Assembly (NCBI GenBank): GCA_963775505.1
Contig: CAVZIL010000007.1
Coordinates: 558,001 to 622,000 of the forward strand
Origin: JAIBJN01 sp963775505
GTDB lineage: Bacteria; Actinomycetota; Thermoleophilia; Gaiellales; Gaiellaceae
DNA: 64,000 bases
Direction: 5' to 3'
Every line of letters begins with the position of its first letter. Within the stretch, counting starts at the first letter, position 1. Positions 1-8,081 of the stretch are shown in pieces. Both the position numbers and the translations under genes were made by a program. The notes under the pieces were generated by a model that was not told where the DNA came from, made no database searches, and worked only from the letters and a program-made list of their open reading frames with translations.

Positions 1-2197
1 TCAGCAGAAACTGATTGAAGTCCTCGTCCTGCTGATTGATCCACGCCTCCCGCGTCTGCACCTTGGCATCGGGGAAGCTCGCGACGGCGGCCTCGAGCGA
101 CCCGGTCGTCGTCTCGGACGGCGTGCCTTGCACGTTTACGAACGTGAACTGATTCCGCGGCCGCTCGTACGACGCGTCGAACGTCTCCTGCGAGATGGAC
201 ACGCCTCCCAGAAGCGGATAGAACGGCGGCGGCTCGTAGAGGCCGGTAACGGCCTGCTCGAGCCTCTTTCCGGACGGCGTGAGGATGGAGATCGTGTCGC
301 CGACGGCGATGTCGTTGTCCTCGGCGAACTTCGCGTCGACGATCGCGTCGTCCGACCCGAGGTTCCGCACGACCGCGTCGTCGCCTTCCTTCCAGTCGAA
401 CGTGTACGTCTCGAGGATCGTGCTCGGGTCGATCCCGGTCACGTAGGTGGAGGCGTCCCCCACCTTGCCGAGGTCGGCGCGCACGTTCGACACGACTTCG
501 GCGTCGGACGAGGTGGCAACCTCTTCTCCGGCCGCAGCGACGAAGGGACTGAAGCCGTCCTGCGCCGTGATGACGTAGTCCGCGCTCACCTGGTCTTCGA
601 TTGCGCCGCGGTTCGAAGCCTTCATGCCGTTCGCGAGCACGGCGACGAACGTCACGAGGGCGATCCCGATCATGAGCGCGGCCGCCGTAATCGCGGTGCG
701 GCCGGGATTGCGGACCGAGTTTCCGCGGGCGAGCTTTCCCGCAGGTCCCCCAAGCGCGCGCGCGGGCAAGCCGACGACGGCGGCCAACGGCTTGACCAGC
801 CGGGACGAGATCATCGCCACGCCGACGAACAGGAGCAGGACGCCCCCGGCGATGGAGAGCAGCCGGGCGGCTGTGTCGAGCTCGTCTCGGAACATCGAGT
901 AGCCGAGGAGGACAAGCGCGAGCGCGATGACCGCGAGCGCGACATACGGCACGAACCCAGCGAAGCGCGACTTCGGCAAGCTGAATCCCTCGCGGACGGC
1001 GGCAATCGGTGGGACCCGCGTGGCCCGGATGGCCGGGAAGAGAGCGGCGAGCAGAGTGATGCCCGTTCCCACGAGCAGCGAGACGACGACTGTCCGTGTG
1101 GCGAAGACGGTGTTCGCGGTGGGGAGCTCGAAGTCGAGCGCCTTGAAGAGCTCGTTCAGCCCGATGGCGAGCCCGAGGCCGGCGAACAAGCCGATCACGG
1201 ACGCGATGAATCCGATCGTGAGCGCCTCGACGATCACCGACCAGAGAACCTGTCGGCGCGAGGCGCCCACTGTCCGCATCGTGGCGAACTCGCGCGTGCG
1301 CTGCGCCACGGTGATCGAGAGCGTGTTGAAGATGACGAAGGCGCCCACGAAGAGTGCGATCCCCGCGAAGGCGAGCAGGAAGTACTGGATGAAGCTGACG
1401 AACTCGTTGACGTCGTCCTTGTCCTCTTGCGCCTCTACCTGCGCGGACCGCACCTGAGCGTCGGCGGGGAGGATCGGCTGGATCTCGTCGATCAGCTGCT
1501 CGGGGGTCGTTCCGTCCCTCCCCGCGACGGAGATCGAGTCGACCTGCCCCTCGCGGTCGAGCAGCTTCTGAGCGGTCGGAAGGTCGAAGATGGCGAACGT
1601 TGCCGTGCCCAGTGAGTCGACGTCGCCGAACCTCGCGATACCGGTCAGCTCGAAGGTCTGCTTCGGCTGGAGCGTCGAAATCTGGATCGTGTCGCCGACT
1701 TCGTAGCCCTCACGGTCGGCAGTGCCAGCGTCGATGACGACCTGGCCGTCCCCTGCGGCCCAGTCGCCCTCGACGAGGTTGAGCGGGTTGAAGCGCTCGA
1801 CCTCATCGCTCGTGTCGATCCCAAACCCGAGGCTGGGAGCGCCCTGCGTGTTGATCGCCTTGCCGTCGGAGCCGATGATCTTCGTGTTCGTCTCGTCGGC
1901 GACGCTGCCCGATGCGATCTCGACGTCGGGCAGGGCGTTCACCTCGCCGACGAGCGACTCGTCGATCGGCGGCGTTTCCGCCTCGAGGCCCTGGAAGCTG
2001 ATGTCCGCGCCCTTCCCGGAGACGACGACGTCGGTCCCGGCGTACGACTCGTCGAAGATCGTCGAAAACGCCTTGTCGATCGTGTCCGTCAAGACGAAGG
2101 TGCCGCTCATCATGGCGACGCCGAGGATGATCGCGATGGCGGTGAGGGTAGCCCGGAGCTTGCGCCCGAGCAGGCCTCGGAGGGCGACCCGGATCAC
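1..2197 (-). CDS. ABC transporter permease, FtsX/MacB type (3' end beyond the window)
   Basis: Membrane permease of an ABC exporter of the MacB/LolC/FtsX type. The GTG start at 2197 overlaps the stop of the upstream ATPase gene (GTGA), so the two are translationally coupled. Residues 1-30 hold RVALRGLLGRKLRATLTAIAI followed by a hydrophobic segment, the usual first helix. A large periplasmic-type region follows, then further membrane segments near 900-1400. The last residues inside the window read TREAWINQQDEDFNQFLL, the pattern that precedes the final helices in this family, so about 100 residues are missing at the edge. About 732 codons are visible. The frame holds from the start to the edge. 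The substrate is unknown. Confidence 0.88.
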   Translation of the reverse strand, partial: MIRVALRGLLGRKLRATLTAIAIILGVAMMSGTFVLTDTIDKAFSTIFDESYAGTDVVVSGKGADISFQGLEAETPPIDESLVGEVNALPDVEIASGSVADETNTKIIGSDGKAINTQGAPSLGFGIDTSDEVERFNPLNLVEGDWAAGDGQVVIDAGTADREGYEVGDTIQISTLQPKQTFELTGIARFGDVDSLGTATFAIFDLPTAQKLLDREGQVDSISVAGRDGTTPEQLIDEIQPILPADAQVRSAQVEAQEDKDDVNEFVSFIQYFLLAFAGIALFVGAFVIFNTLSITVAQRTREFATMRTVGASRRQVLWSVIVEALTIGFIASVIGLFAGLGLAIGLNELFKALDFELPTANTVFATRTVVVSLLVGTGITLLAALFPAIRATRVPPIAAVREGFSLPKSRFAGFVPYVALAVIALALVLLGYSMFRDELDTAARLLSIAGGVLLLFVGVAMISSRLVKPLAAVVGLPARALGGPAGKLARGNSVRNPGRTAITAAALMIGIALVTFVAVLANGMKASNRGAIEDQVSADYVITAQDGFSPFVAAAGEEVATSSDAEVVSNVRADLGKVGDASTYVTGIDPSTILETYTFDWKEGDDAVVRNLGSDDAIVDAKFAEDNDIAVGDTISILTPSGKRLEQAVTGLYEPPPFYPLLGGVSISQETFDASYERPRNQFTFVNVQGTPSETTTGSLEAAVASFPDAKVQTREAWINQQDEDFNQFLL

Positions 2198-2952
2198 AGC
2201 TGGCTCACGGACTCCATGGTCTCGACGACCTCGTGCGCCGAGGCCTTTCGCAGCTCCCTGACGATGAGGCCGTCCGCGAGGAACAGCGTGCGGTCGGCGA
2301 AGGAGCAGGCGTTCGGGTCGTGGGTGACCATGACGAACGTCTGGCCGAGGTTCGCGACCGACTCGCGGATGAGATCGAGGATCTCCTGGCCCGTCGTCGA
2401 GTCGAGGTTGCCGGTCGGCTCGTCCGCGAAGACGACCGTCGGCTTCGAGACGAGCGCGCGGGCGATGGCCACGCGCTGTTGCTGCCCGCCCGAGAGCTCC
2501 GCGGGCCGGTGGCTTCGCCGGTCGCCCAGGCCCACTCGGTCGATGACGGAGTCGACCCACTCCTTGTCGATCTTGCCGCCGGCCAGCTCGAGCGGAAGGA
2601 CGATGTTCTCCTCGGCGCTCAGCATCGGCAGCAGGTTGAAGAACTGGAAGACGAAGCCGATGTGCTGCCGGCGCAGCTTCGTGAGCTCGGTGTCGCCGAG
2701 ATCCTCGATGTTGGTCCCGTCGATGGCAACCTGGCCCTCGGTGGGCCTGTCGAGGCCGGCGAGGATGTGCATGAGGGTGGATTTGCCGGAGCCCGAGGGG
2801 CCCATGATGCTCGTGAGCCTGGCCCGCTCGATGTCGAGGTCGATACCGCGGAGGGCGTTGACGGCCGTCTCGCCCTCGCCGTACACGCGGGTGACGCCGT
2901 GCGCCGTCACGACGGCGCCGTCGGTCTCTGGATGCTGCGTATCGGTAGCCAT
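2194..2952 (-). CDS. ABC transporter ATP-binding protein, MacB/LolD type
   Basis: Cytoplasmic ATPase (252 aa) that drives the FtsX-type permease encoded immediately downstream. It shows Walker A GPSGSGKST, the signature LSGGQQQRVAIARAL, Walker B VVFADEPTGNLDS and the switch histidine in MVTHDP, in the usual order and spacing. Length is typical for the LolD/MacB ATPase group. I chose ATG at 2952 (MATDTQHP). The frame stays open upstream to 3021 and a GTG six nucleotides further up is possible, but the extra residues are low-complexity Arg-rich. The pair would act in lipoprotein, peptide or cell-envelope export. No accessory membrane-fusion protein is visible in the window. Confidence 0.92.
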   Translation of the reverse strand: MATDTQHPETDGAVVTAHGVTRVYGEGETAVNALRGIDLDIERARLTSIMGPSGSGKSTLMHILAGLDRPTEGQVAIDGTNIEDLGDTELTKLRRQHIGFVFQFFNLLPMLSAEENIVLPLELAGGKIDKEWVDSVIDRVGLGDRRSHRPAELSGGQQQRVAIARALVSKPTVVFADEPTGNLDSTTGQEILDLIRESVANLGQTFVMVTHDPNACSFADRTLFLADGLIVRELRKASAHEVVETMESVSQL

Positions 2953-3064
2953 GGTTGCCACTCTAGACCTCCTGCGAGCCGGGAATCGCGACATCGTCCC
3001 CCCGTTCGGTGGCGCCGACAAGGAGGGGAGCGCGACAACCCGGGTGGGGTTAACCGAACCCGCT

Positions 3065-4105
3065 CTAGCGGTCGCCGACGGCGTAGAAGCTGAATGCGAC
3101 CGCGACGTAGGCGGCGATGAGCACCGCTCCTTTCCAGCGCGTCGAGTGCCCGTTGAAGAGGAGGAGCGCGGTGAAGACGACCGAGCCGGCCACGGCGACG
3201 ATCTCGACCTCCCGGAACGCGAGGGAGAGTGGATCGATCAGCCAGGAGACGAGTGCGACGGCCGGGATCAGGAACACCGCGACCTGGGCGCTGGATGCGA
3301 GCGCGATCTCCGCGGCGAGCTTGATGTTCCCGCGGTAGGCGACGACGACCGCTCCGCCGTGCTCGGCCGCATTCCCGACGATGGCGACGATCACGGCGGC
3401 GACGAAGAACTCCGTCAGGCCGACCTCCTCGGCGAACACCTCGAGCGTGTGGACGAGCGTCTCGGCGACGAGCGCGGTGACGACCGTCGCCCCGGAGAGC
3501 ACGACCAGGGAGAACCGCAGGGACCAGGCGCGCATCATGGCCGCCTCGTCGGAGACGTGGAGCGATCGGTGCCGCCGGAGCGAATACCAGGTCGCGCCGA
3601 CGTAGACGAGCAGGAGCACGATCGAGACCGGGACGGAGACGACGGCGAGCGAGTGCCGGTCCGGATCGCCGTCCCAGCCCGGGATCGACGGAATGAGGAA
3701 GAGGACGACGGCGAAGGCGGTGAGCGCGAACGAGATCAGGCTGGACTCGCGGTCGAGCTGCCCCTTCCCGCCGAAGAGGAGCGAGAACCCCAGCACGAGC
3801 AGGAGGTTCCCGATCACGCTACCGGTGAGCGAGCCGCGCACGACCTCGGTCAGCCCCGAGTTGACCGCGATCAGCGCGATGATCAGCTCCGGCGCGTTGC
3901 CGAACGTCGCGTTGAGGAAGCCGCCGATGCCCGGCCCGGTGTGGTGCGCGGCGTGCTCGGTCGCCTCGCCGATCAGCCAGGCGAGGGGAACGAGAGCGGC
4001 CGCGGCGAGGACGAAGAGCGCGATGTCGCCGACGTCCGTGAACTTGTCGAGGGCGACGACCAACGGCCCGAGCGCGAGCAGGGCGAAGAGGATGCGGCGT
4101 ACCAA
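3065..4105 (-). CDS. cax: calcium/proton antiporter, CaCA family
   Basis: Integral membrane Ca2+/H+ exchanger (346 aa). The two alpha repeats that form the ion path are visible: GGFLNATFGNAPELIIALIAV near residue 80 and IVGNAAEHGGAVVVA near residue 245. An acidic stretch is not obvious between the halves. About ten hydrophobic segments fit the family. The start is TTG at 4105. The HAD gene starts 27 bp away on the other strand, and a TAGGGT hexamer at 4115-4120 lies 9 nt upstream of this TTG, so the mRNA may have almost no leader. Function by family: export or sequestration of Ca2+. Confidence 0.9.
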   Translation of the reverse strand: MVRRILFALLALGPLVVALDKFTDVGDIALFVLAAAALVPLAWLIGEATEHAAHHTGPGIGGFLNATFGNAPELIIALIAVNSGLTEVVRGSLTGSVIGNLLLVLGFSLLFGGKGQLDRESSLISFALTAFAVVLFLIPSIPGWDGDPDRHSLAVVSVPVSIVLLLVYVGATWYSLRRHRSLHVSDEAAMMRAWSLRFSLVVLSGATVVTALVAETLVHTLEVFAEEVGLTEFFVAAVIVAIVGNAAEHGGAVVVAYRGNIKLAAEIALASSAQVAVFLIPAVALVSWLIDPLSLAFREVEIVAVAGSVVFTALLLFNGHSTRWKGAVLIAAYVAVAFSFYAVGDR

Positions 4106-4131
4106 GGCCGCGCCACCCTATCCTCTGGCGC
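4106..4131. promoter_or_regulatory. compact divergent promoter between cax and the HAD gene
   Basis: The 26-bp gap between two divergent start codons holds TATCCT (4119-4124, + strand), 7 nt before the GTG at 4132, and TAGGGT (4120-4115, - strand), 9 nt before the TTG at 4105. The two candidate -10 boxes overlap by two bases. No SD fits in the gap, which implies leaderless or nearly leaderless mRNAs in both directions. Confidence 0.55.
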
Positions 4132-4857
4132 GTGCCGCGCGCCGTGCTCTTCGACTGGGGGGACACGCTCTTCCATTTCGCCTATGACGAGCGCCTCCTC
4201 GCCGCGGGCTGGGAGGCGGGCTTGACCGCGCTCGAGCGTGACGGCCTGCCGAGCCCGGAGGAGACGGCCGGCGTCTTCCGAGACCGATTCCTGCCGCTGC
4301 TCTTCGTCCCGGGCGCCCTCGAAGAGGTGGAATACCCGGGAATGATCCGCGAGCTGCTCGGCGGCTTCGGCGTCGAGGTCTCGGACGGCGAGCTCGACCG
4401 CTTCCTGGCCGCCGAGCACGCCGCCTGGGCGCCCGCGCGGCTCCTGGGCGCCCACACGCATGCGCTCCTCGACGCGCTGCGCGGGCGAGGGCTGCTCACC
4501 GGTCTCGTCTCGAACGCCTTCGATCCGGGCTGGCTCCTCCACCGCGACCTCGCCGACATGGGTCTCGCGGAGCGCCTCGACGCGGCGGTCTTCTCCTCGG
4601 AGGTCGGACTCCGGAAGCCGCACCCGGCGGTCTTCGAGGCGACCCTGGCAAAGCTGGACGTCGAGCCGGAGGACGCGGTCTTCGTCGGCGACCGCCGCTA
4701 CGAGGACATGCGCGGGGCGAAGGAGCTCGGCATGACCACCGTGCAGGCGTTCTGGTTCCGGGCCGACGACGACGAGCGGGGCCTCGACCCCGACTTCGAG
4801 GCTTTCACCGCTATGGACGTCCTCAACGTCGTCCGGCGGCTCAGCGGCGAGCTCTAA
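4132..4857 (+). CDS. HAD-family hydrolase (phosphatase)
   Basis: Haloacid dehalogenase superfamily phosphatase (241 aa), likely cytosolic. Motif I reads FDWGDTLFHF, with the nucleophile Asp and the DxxDT spacing. Motif II is LVSNAF, motif III has the Lys in GLRKPHP, and motif IV is VGDRRYEDMRGA. A helical cap lies between residues 20 and 85, as in subfamily I. The start GTG has no SD; a TATCCT box lies 7 nt upstream, so translation is probably leaderless. The substrate cannot be read from the sequence; phosphoglycolate-like or nucleotide-like phosphates are usual in this group. Confidence 0.85.
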   Translation: MPRAVLFDWGDTLFHFAYDERLLAAGWEAGLTALERDGLPSPEETAGVFRDRFLPLLFVPGALEEVEYPGMIRELLGGFGVEVSDGELDRFLAAEHAAWAPARLLGAHTHALLDALRGRGLLTGLVSNAFDPGWLLHRDLADMGLAERLDAAVFSSEVGLRKPHPAVFEATLAKLDVEPEDAVFVGDRRYEDMRGAKELGMTTVQAFWFRADDDERGLDPDFEAFTAMDVLNVVRRLSGEL

Positions 4858-4948
4858 GGCTGGATCAGGCCCGCGCCCTACACCTGCGGGCGCTCGCTGT
4901 CAAGACTTGCGGGGGTCGCAGGCCCGGTCAACAATCCAGGGACAGCCC

Positions 4949-5362
4949 GTGCAGCGACAGATGTTCACCGGGACCGAGCTCCCCCTCCGACCTCAGGAGG
5001 AGACCGAGTGTCGGCGGTGCGAGGTGCACTGCGACAAGGTCGTCTATCCCGCCGCCTGTCTCGAGCGCGCGTGCCCGTTCCTCTACGCGTATCACGAATG
5101 GGGACGCACGTACGTCGGGTGCATGCAGAAGGTCTACGCCGTCGAGATCGACCTCGAGCTCCTCGACGAGGCGCGCGAGCGGAAAGGCGGTTTCGGAGCC
5201 GTGCGGGCGGTGCGACAGCCGTTGCCGATGTGCCGCGCCGAGGTCTCGCGCTGCTACGGACACCGCGCCGACGAGCGCGGATGCGTCAACCCCGAGTTCT
5301 TCGAGCTCCCCCACGGGACGCCGTCCTTCCGGGTCGTCGAGCAGAGCGACCAAGCCGCGTAG
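4949..5362 (+). CDS. conserved cysteine-rich protein, probably metal-binding
   Basis: A 137-residue soluble protein I cannot assign to a named family. The N-terminal half has clustered cysteines: CRRCEVHC, then CLERACPFLYAY, then YVGCMQKV. Further cysteines follow in MCRAEVSRCYGH and RGCVNP. This spacing suggests zinc or an iron-sulfur site. The middle part (VYAVEIDLELL) looks like a beta-alpha element. I chose GTG at 4949 because AGGGA lies 7-9 nt upstream; ATG at 4961 is the alternative. Its last 77 bases overlap the 3' end of the convergent endonuclease IV gene. Confidence 0.72.
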   Translation: MQRQMFTGTELPLRPQEETECRRCEVHCDKVVYPAACLERACPFLYAYHEWGRTYVGCMQKVYAVEIDLELLDEARERKGGFGAVRAVRQPLPMCRAEVSRCYGHRADERGCVNPEFFELPHGTPSFRVVEQSDQAA

Positions 5363-6212
5363 CTCCGGTCGCGCGCGCGTGCAGGTCCTTGAGCCGTTTG
5401 ACCTCGGCCGCGTCCGGGCCGTGGCCGTCCGGCCCCGGCGTCTCCAGGATTGCGGGGAGGCCCTGAATCCGCGGGTCCGCGAGGAACGCGCCGAGGCCTT
5501 CGCCCATCACGCCGTCGAGGACGTTCGCGTGCCGGTCGCGGTTCGAGCCGAGCTCGGCGGCGGCGTCGTTGACATGGAGGCAGCGGAGCCGGTCGAGGCC
5601 GATCCGCTCGTCGACCTCGTCGAGGGTCGCCGCGAGGGTGGCCGGGTCCGTGACGTCGACGCCCGACACCCAGAGGTGGCACGAGTCGAGGCAGAGACCC
5701 AGGCGCGGATGGCGGTCGAGCCGGTCGACGAGCACAGCGAGCTCGTCGACCGAGCGGCCGACGGTTCCGCCGGCGCCGGCCGAGTTCTCCAGCAGCAGCC
5801 AGGTGGGGCCGTCGCACGCGGCGAGCGCCTCCGCGAGGGCCGGCACCGCCTGCTCGAGCCCGGCCTCGAAGCCGGCGCCTAGGTGCGAGCCGACGTGGAC
5901 GACGACCCCGTCGGCCTCGATCGCGCACGCGACCTCAACCGTCTGCACGAGCGCGGCGCGCGACTTCTCCCAGACCGTCCCGTCGGTCGTGGCGAGGTTG
6001 ATCAGGTAGACGGCGTGGCAGACGACTGCGCCGATGCCGGCCTCTACGCGCGCCTGCTTGAAGCGCTCGATGTTCTCGGGAGGATGGCTCGTCGGCCGCC
6101 AGGCCCGCGGGCTCTGCGTGAAGATCTGGACCGCGTCAACACCCAGCTCGACCGCGCGGCCGATCGCCGTGTGGATCCCTCCCGCGGTGGAAACGTGGGC
6201 GCCCGCAAGCAC
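5286..6212 (-). CDS. nfo: deoxyribonuclease IV (AP endonuclease, family 2)
   Basis: Endonuclease IV cuts DNA 5' to abasic sites in base-excision repair. The three-metal site is readable along the 308-aa TIM barrel: HAVYLINLA, VVHVGSHLG, LLENSAGAGG, CLDSCHLWVSG, CLHVNDA, DRHANV and AILETPG supply the His, Glu and Asp ligands. The start is GTG at 6212, 17 bp from the divergent gltX start. TATCGT lies 6 nt upstream and there is no SD, so the mRNA is probably leaderless. After LKDLHARA there is an Arg/Gly-rich tail of about 27 residues that overlaps the convergent gene and may not be conserved. Confidence 0.93.
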   Translation of the reverse strand: MLAGAHVSTAGGIHTAIGRAVELGVDAVQIFTQSPRAWRPTSHPPENIERFKQARVEAGIGAVVCHAVYLINLATTDGTVWEKSRAALVQTVEVACAIEADGVVVHVGSHLGAGFEAGLEQAVPALAEALAACDGPTWLLLENSAGAGGTVGRSVDELAVLVDRLDRHPRLGLCLDSCHLWVSGVDVTDPATLAATLDEVDERIGLDRLRCLHVNDAAAELGSNRDRHANVLDGVMGEGLGAFLADPRIQGLPAILETPGPDGHGPDAAEVKRLKDLHARATGATRLGRSARRPGRTASRGGARRTRG

Positions 6213-6229
6213 GACACTACGATAACCGC
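6213..6229. promoter_or_regulatory. 17-bp bidirectional leaderless promoter, nfo / gltX
   Basis: The gap holds one element, TACGATA (6218-6224). Read on + it gives TACGAT, exactly 6 nt before the gltX GTG. Read on - it gives TATCGT, exactly 6 nt before the nfo GTG. No SD can fit. Both -35 regions would lie inside the opposite gene. Confidence 0.6.
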
Positions 6230-7483
6230 GTGCCCGTCCGCGTTCGCTTTGCGCCCAGCCCGACCGGGCTCCTCCACATCGGGGGAGTTCGGACCGCGCT
6301 CTTCAACTGGCTCTTCGCGCGCCACGAGGGCGGCGAGTTCCTGCTTCGCATCGAGAACACCGACACGAGCCGGGAGGTGGAGGATTCCGTCGAGCAGATC
6401 CAGCGGTCACTCGCGTGGCTCGGCCTCGACTGGGACGGCGACGTGGCGTTCCAGCTCGACTCGCTCCCGCGCCACCAGGAAGCGGCGCGGCGGCTGCTCG
6501 CCGAGGGGCACGCGCACGAGGACGACGGCGCGATTCGCTTCCGCATGCCCGACGAGGGCGTGACCGCGTGGGAGGACGCGATCAAGGGGCGCATCGAGTA
6601 CCCGAACGAGAAGCTGGAAGATCTCGTTCTCCTGCGCTCGGACGGGCGTCCGACCTACAACCTCGCGGCCGCCCTCGACGACGCCGACTCGGGCATCACG
6701 CACGTGATCCGCGGCGAGGACCACGTCCCCAATACGCCCAAGCAGATCAGGATCCTGGAGGCGCTCGGGCGCGAGGTGCCCGTGTACGCGCACGTCCCGA
6801 ACGTCTTCGGCACCGACGGAAAGAAGCTCTCGAAGCGCCACGGTGCCGTCTCGGTCGAGGAGTTCCGCGGCGAGGGCTATCTCGCGTCGGCTCTCATGAA
6901 CTACCTTGCGCTGCTCGGTTGGAGCTACGACGACCGAACGACCGTCATGTCGCGCGACGAGCTCGTCGAGCGCTTCTCGCTCGACCGCGTCGGCTCGAGC
7001 CCGGCGACGTTCGACTACGCCAAGCTCGACTGGCTGAACGGCGTCTACCTGCGCGACCTGGCGCCGGAGGCCTACGCGGACGCGCTCGTCGCCTACCTCC
7101 GCGAGCAGGGCTTCGACGGCGACGAGCAGACGATCCGCTCGTCCGCGCCGCTCGTCCAGGAGAAGATCTCACGGCTCGGGGAGTACCCGTCGTTCGCGGG
7201 CTTCTTCTTCCAGCGGGTCGAGCCGCCGCCCGAGCTCGTGGACGGGGCGGCGCCGGTGCTGGCGGAGGCGCGTGCGACGCTGGCCGGCGTCGAGCCGTTC
7301 ACGGCCGAGACGATCGAGCCCGCCCTCCGCGGGCTCGCGGAGCGGCTCGGCCTGAAGCCGCGCGACGCGTTCGGGCCGATCCGGGCAGCGGTGACCGGAT
7401 CGAGGGTCTCGCCGGGCCTCTTCGAGAGCCTGGAGCTCCTCGGCCGCGACGAGTCGCTCGCGCGACTGGACGGTTATCTGTAG
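6230..7483 (+). CDS. gltX: glutamyl-tRNA synthetase, compact form without the zinc hairpin
   Basis: Class I synthetase that charges tRNA with glutamate. The catalytic fold is complete: the HIGH-type motif is APSPTGLLHIGG, the KMSKS-type motif is KKLSKRHG, and VIRGEDHVPNTPKQ and LALLGWSYDD are typical. At 417 aa it is about 50 shorter than the E. coli enzyme. The loss is in the insertion after LLAEGHAH, where the usual CxC...CxC/H zinc segment of about 40 residues is replaced by EDDG. The C-terminal anticodon-binding helices are present (RDAFGPIRAAVTG). It starts with a GTG behind a TACGAT box and is probably leaderless. The tRNA-Glu(CTC) gene lies elsewhere in this window. Confidence 0.95.
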   Translation: MPVRVRFAPSPTGLLHIGGVRTALFNWLFARHEGGEFLLRIENTDTSREVEDSVEQIQRSLAWLGLDWDGDVAFQLDSLPRHQEAARRLLAEGHAHEDDGAIRFRMPDEGVTAWEDAIKGRIEYPNEKLEDLVLLRSDGRPTYNLAAALDDADSGITHVIRGEDHVPNTPKQIRILEALGREVPVYAHVPNVFGTDGKKLSKRHGAVSVEEFRGEGYLASALMNYLALLGWSYDDRTTVMSRDELVERFSLDRVGSSPATFDYAKLDWLNGVYLRDLAPEAYADALVAYLREQGFDGDEQTIRSSAPLVQEKISRLGEYPSFAGFFFQRVEPPPELVDGAAPVLAEARATLAGVEPFTAETIEPALRGLAERLGLKPRDAFGPIRAAVTGSRVSPGLFESLELLGRDESLARLDGYL

Positions 7484-8071
7484 AGGACGAAGCCCCCGGC
7501 GAAGAGTGCGAGCCCCGCGGCCCACACGGGCCACGCCGCCAGGACGGCGCCGGCCGTGAAGAGGAACGCTCCGCCGATGACGAGCGCCGTGGCGAGGATC
7601 GCCGAGAGCGAGATCCCCTCCCGCCGCCGTCGTCTCGGCTCGGGGTGCGCGTCGCCGTCGGAGCCGAGCGGCATCGCCGTCCGCTCGAGCGCCCGCAGGC
7701 GCGCCAGCCGCACGCGGAAGAGCGCCCCGCGCCACTCGGGAAGCAGGGGGTCGACGAGCTCGACGTCGCCGACCTCGAGAGCGTGGCCGACCTCGGCGGT
7801 GATGTCGCGGGCCTCGGCGAGCGCGGACGACGAGCTCCTCGTGCAGGGTCTCGGCTCCGCGGGGAGGCTCGATGCCCACGGCGAGCTCGGCGCCGGCGTG
7901 CAGGCTGTACTGCAGCTGAGGCAGCTCGTCGAGGAAACCATCGGCAACGCCGTCGGCGGGCGACTCGGCGACCCGCTCGAGGCGGACGAGCGCGGCGCCT
8001 ACCCGCTCCCAGAGATGCGAGACGGCTTCCGCGTAGCCCCCCGGCTCGTTCCGTCGAACGGTCCGCTCCAT
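7474..8071 (-). CDS. conserved membrane-anchored protein, frameshifted
   Basis: Not assigned to a named family. The N-terminal part (MERTVRRNEPGGYAEAVSHL, from ATG 8071) and the C-terminal part are in different frames. The joint lies near 7826-7836, where LHEELV in one frame is followed by SALAEARDITAEVGH in the other; removing one G restores about 198 continuous residues. The protein is mostly helical and soluble, with two hydrophobic helices at the C-terminus (ISLSAILATALVIGGAFLF and a second one). It follows the flippase-like gene by 10 bp and is probably in one operon with it. Its stop overlaps the gltX stop by 10 bp, convergently. Confidence 0.6.
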
Positions 8072-8081
8072 CCGAGGAGCA

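Noticed and set aside
128..1615. Long + strand open frame of 495 codons
   Set aside because: Its translation is Arg/Asp/Glu-rich low complexity and it lies antisense to the ABC permease, whose frame shows family motifs. High GC makes such shadows common here.
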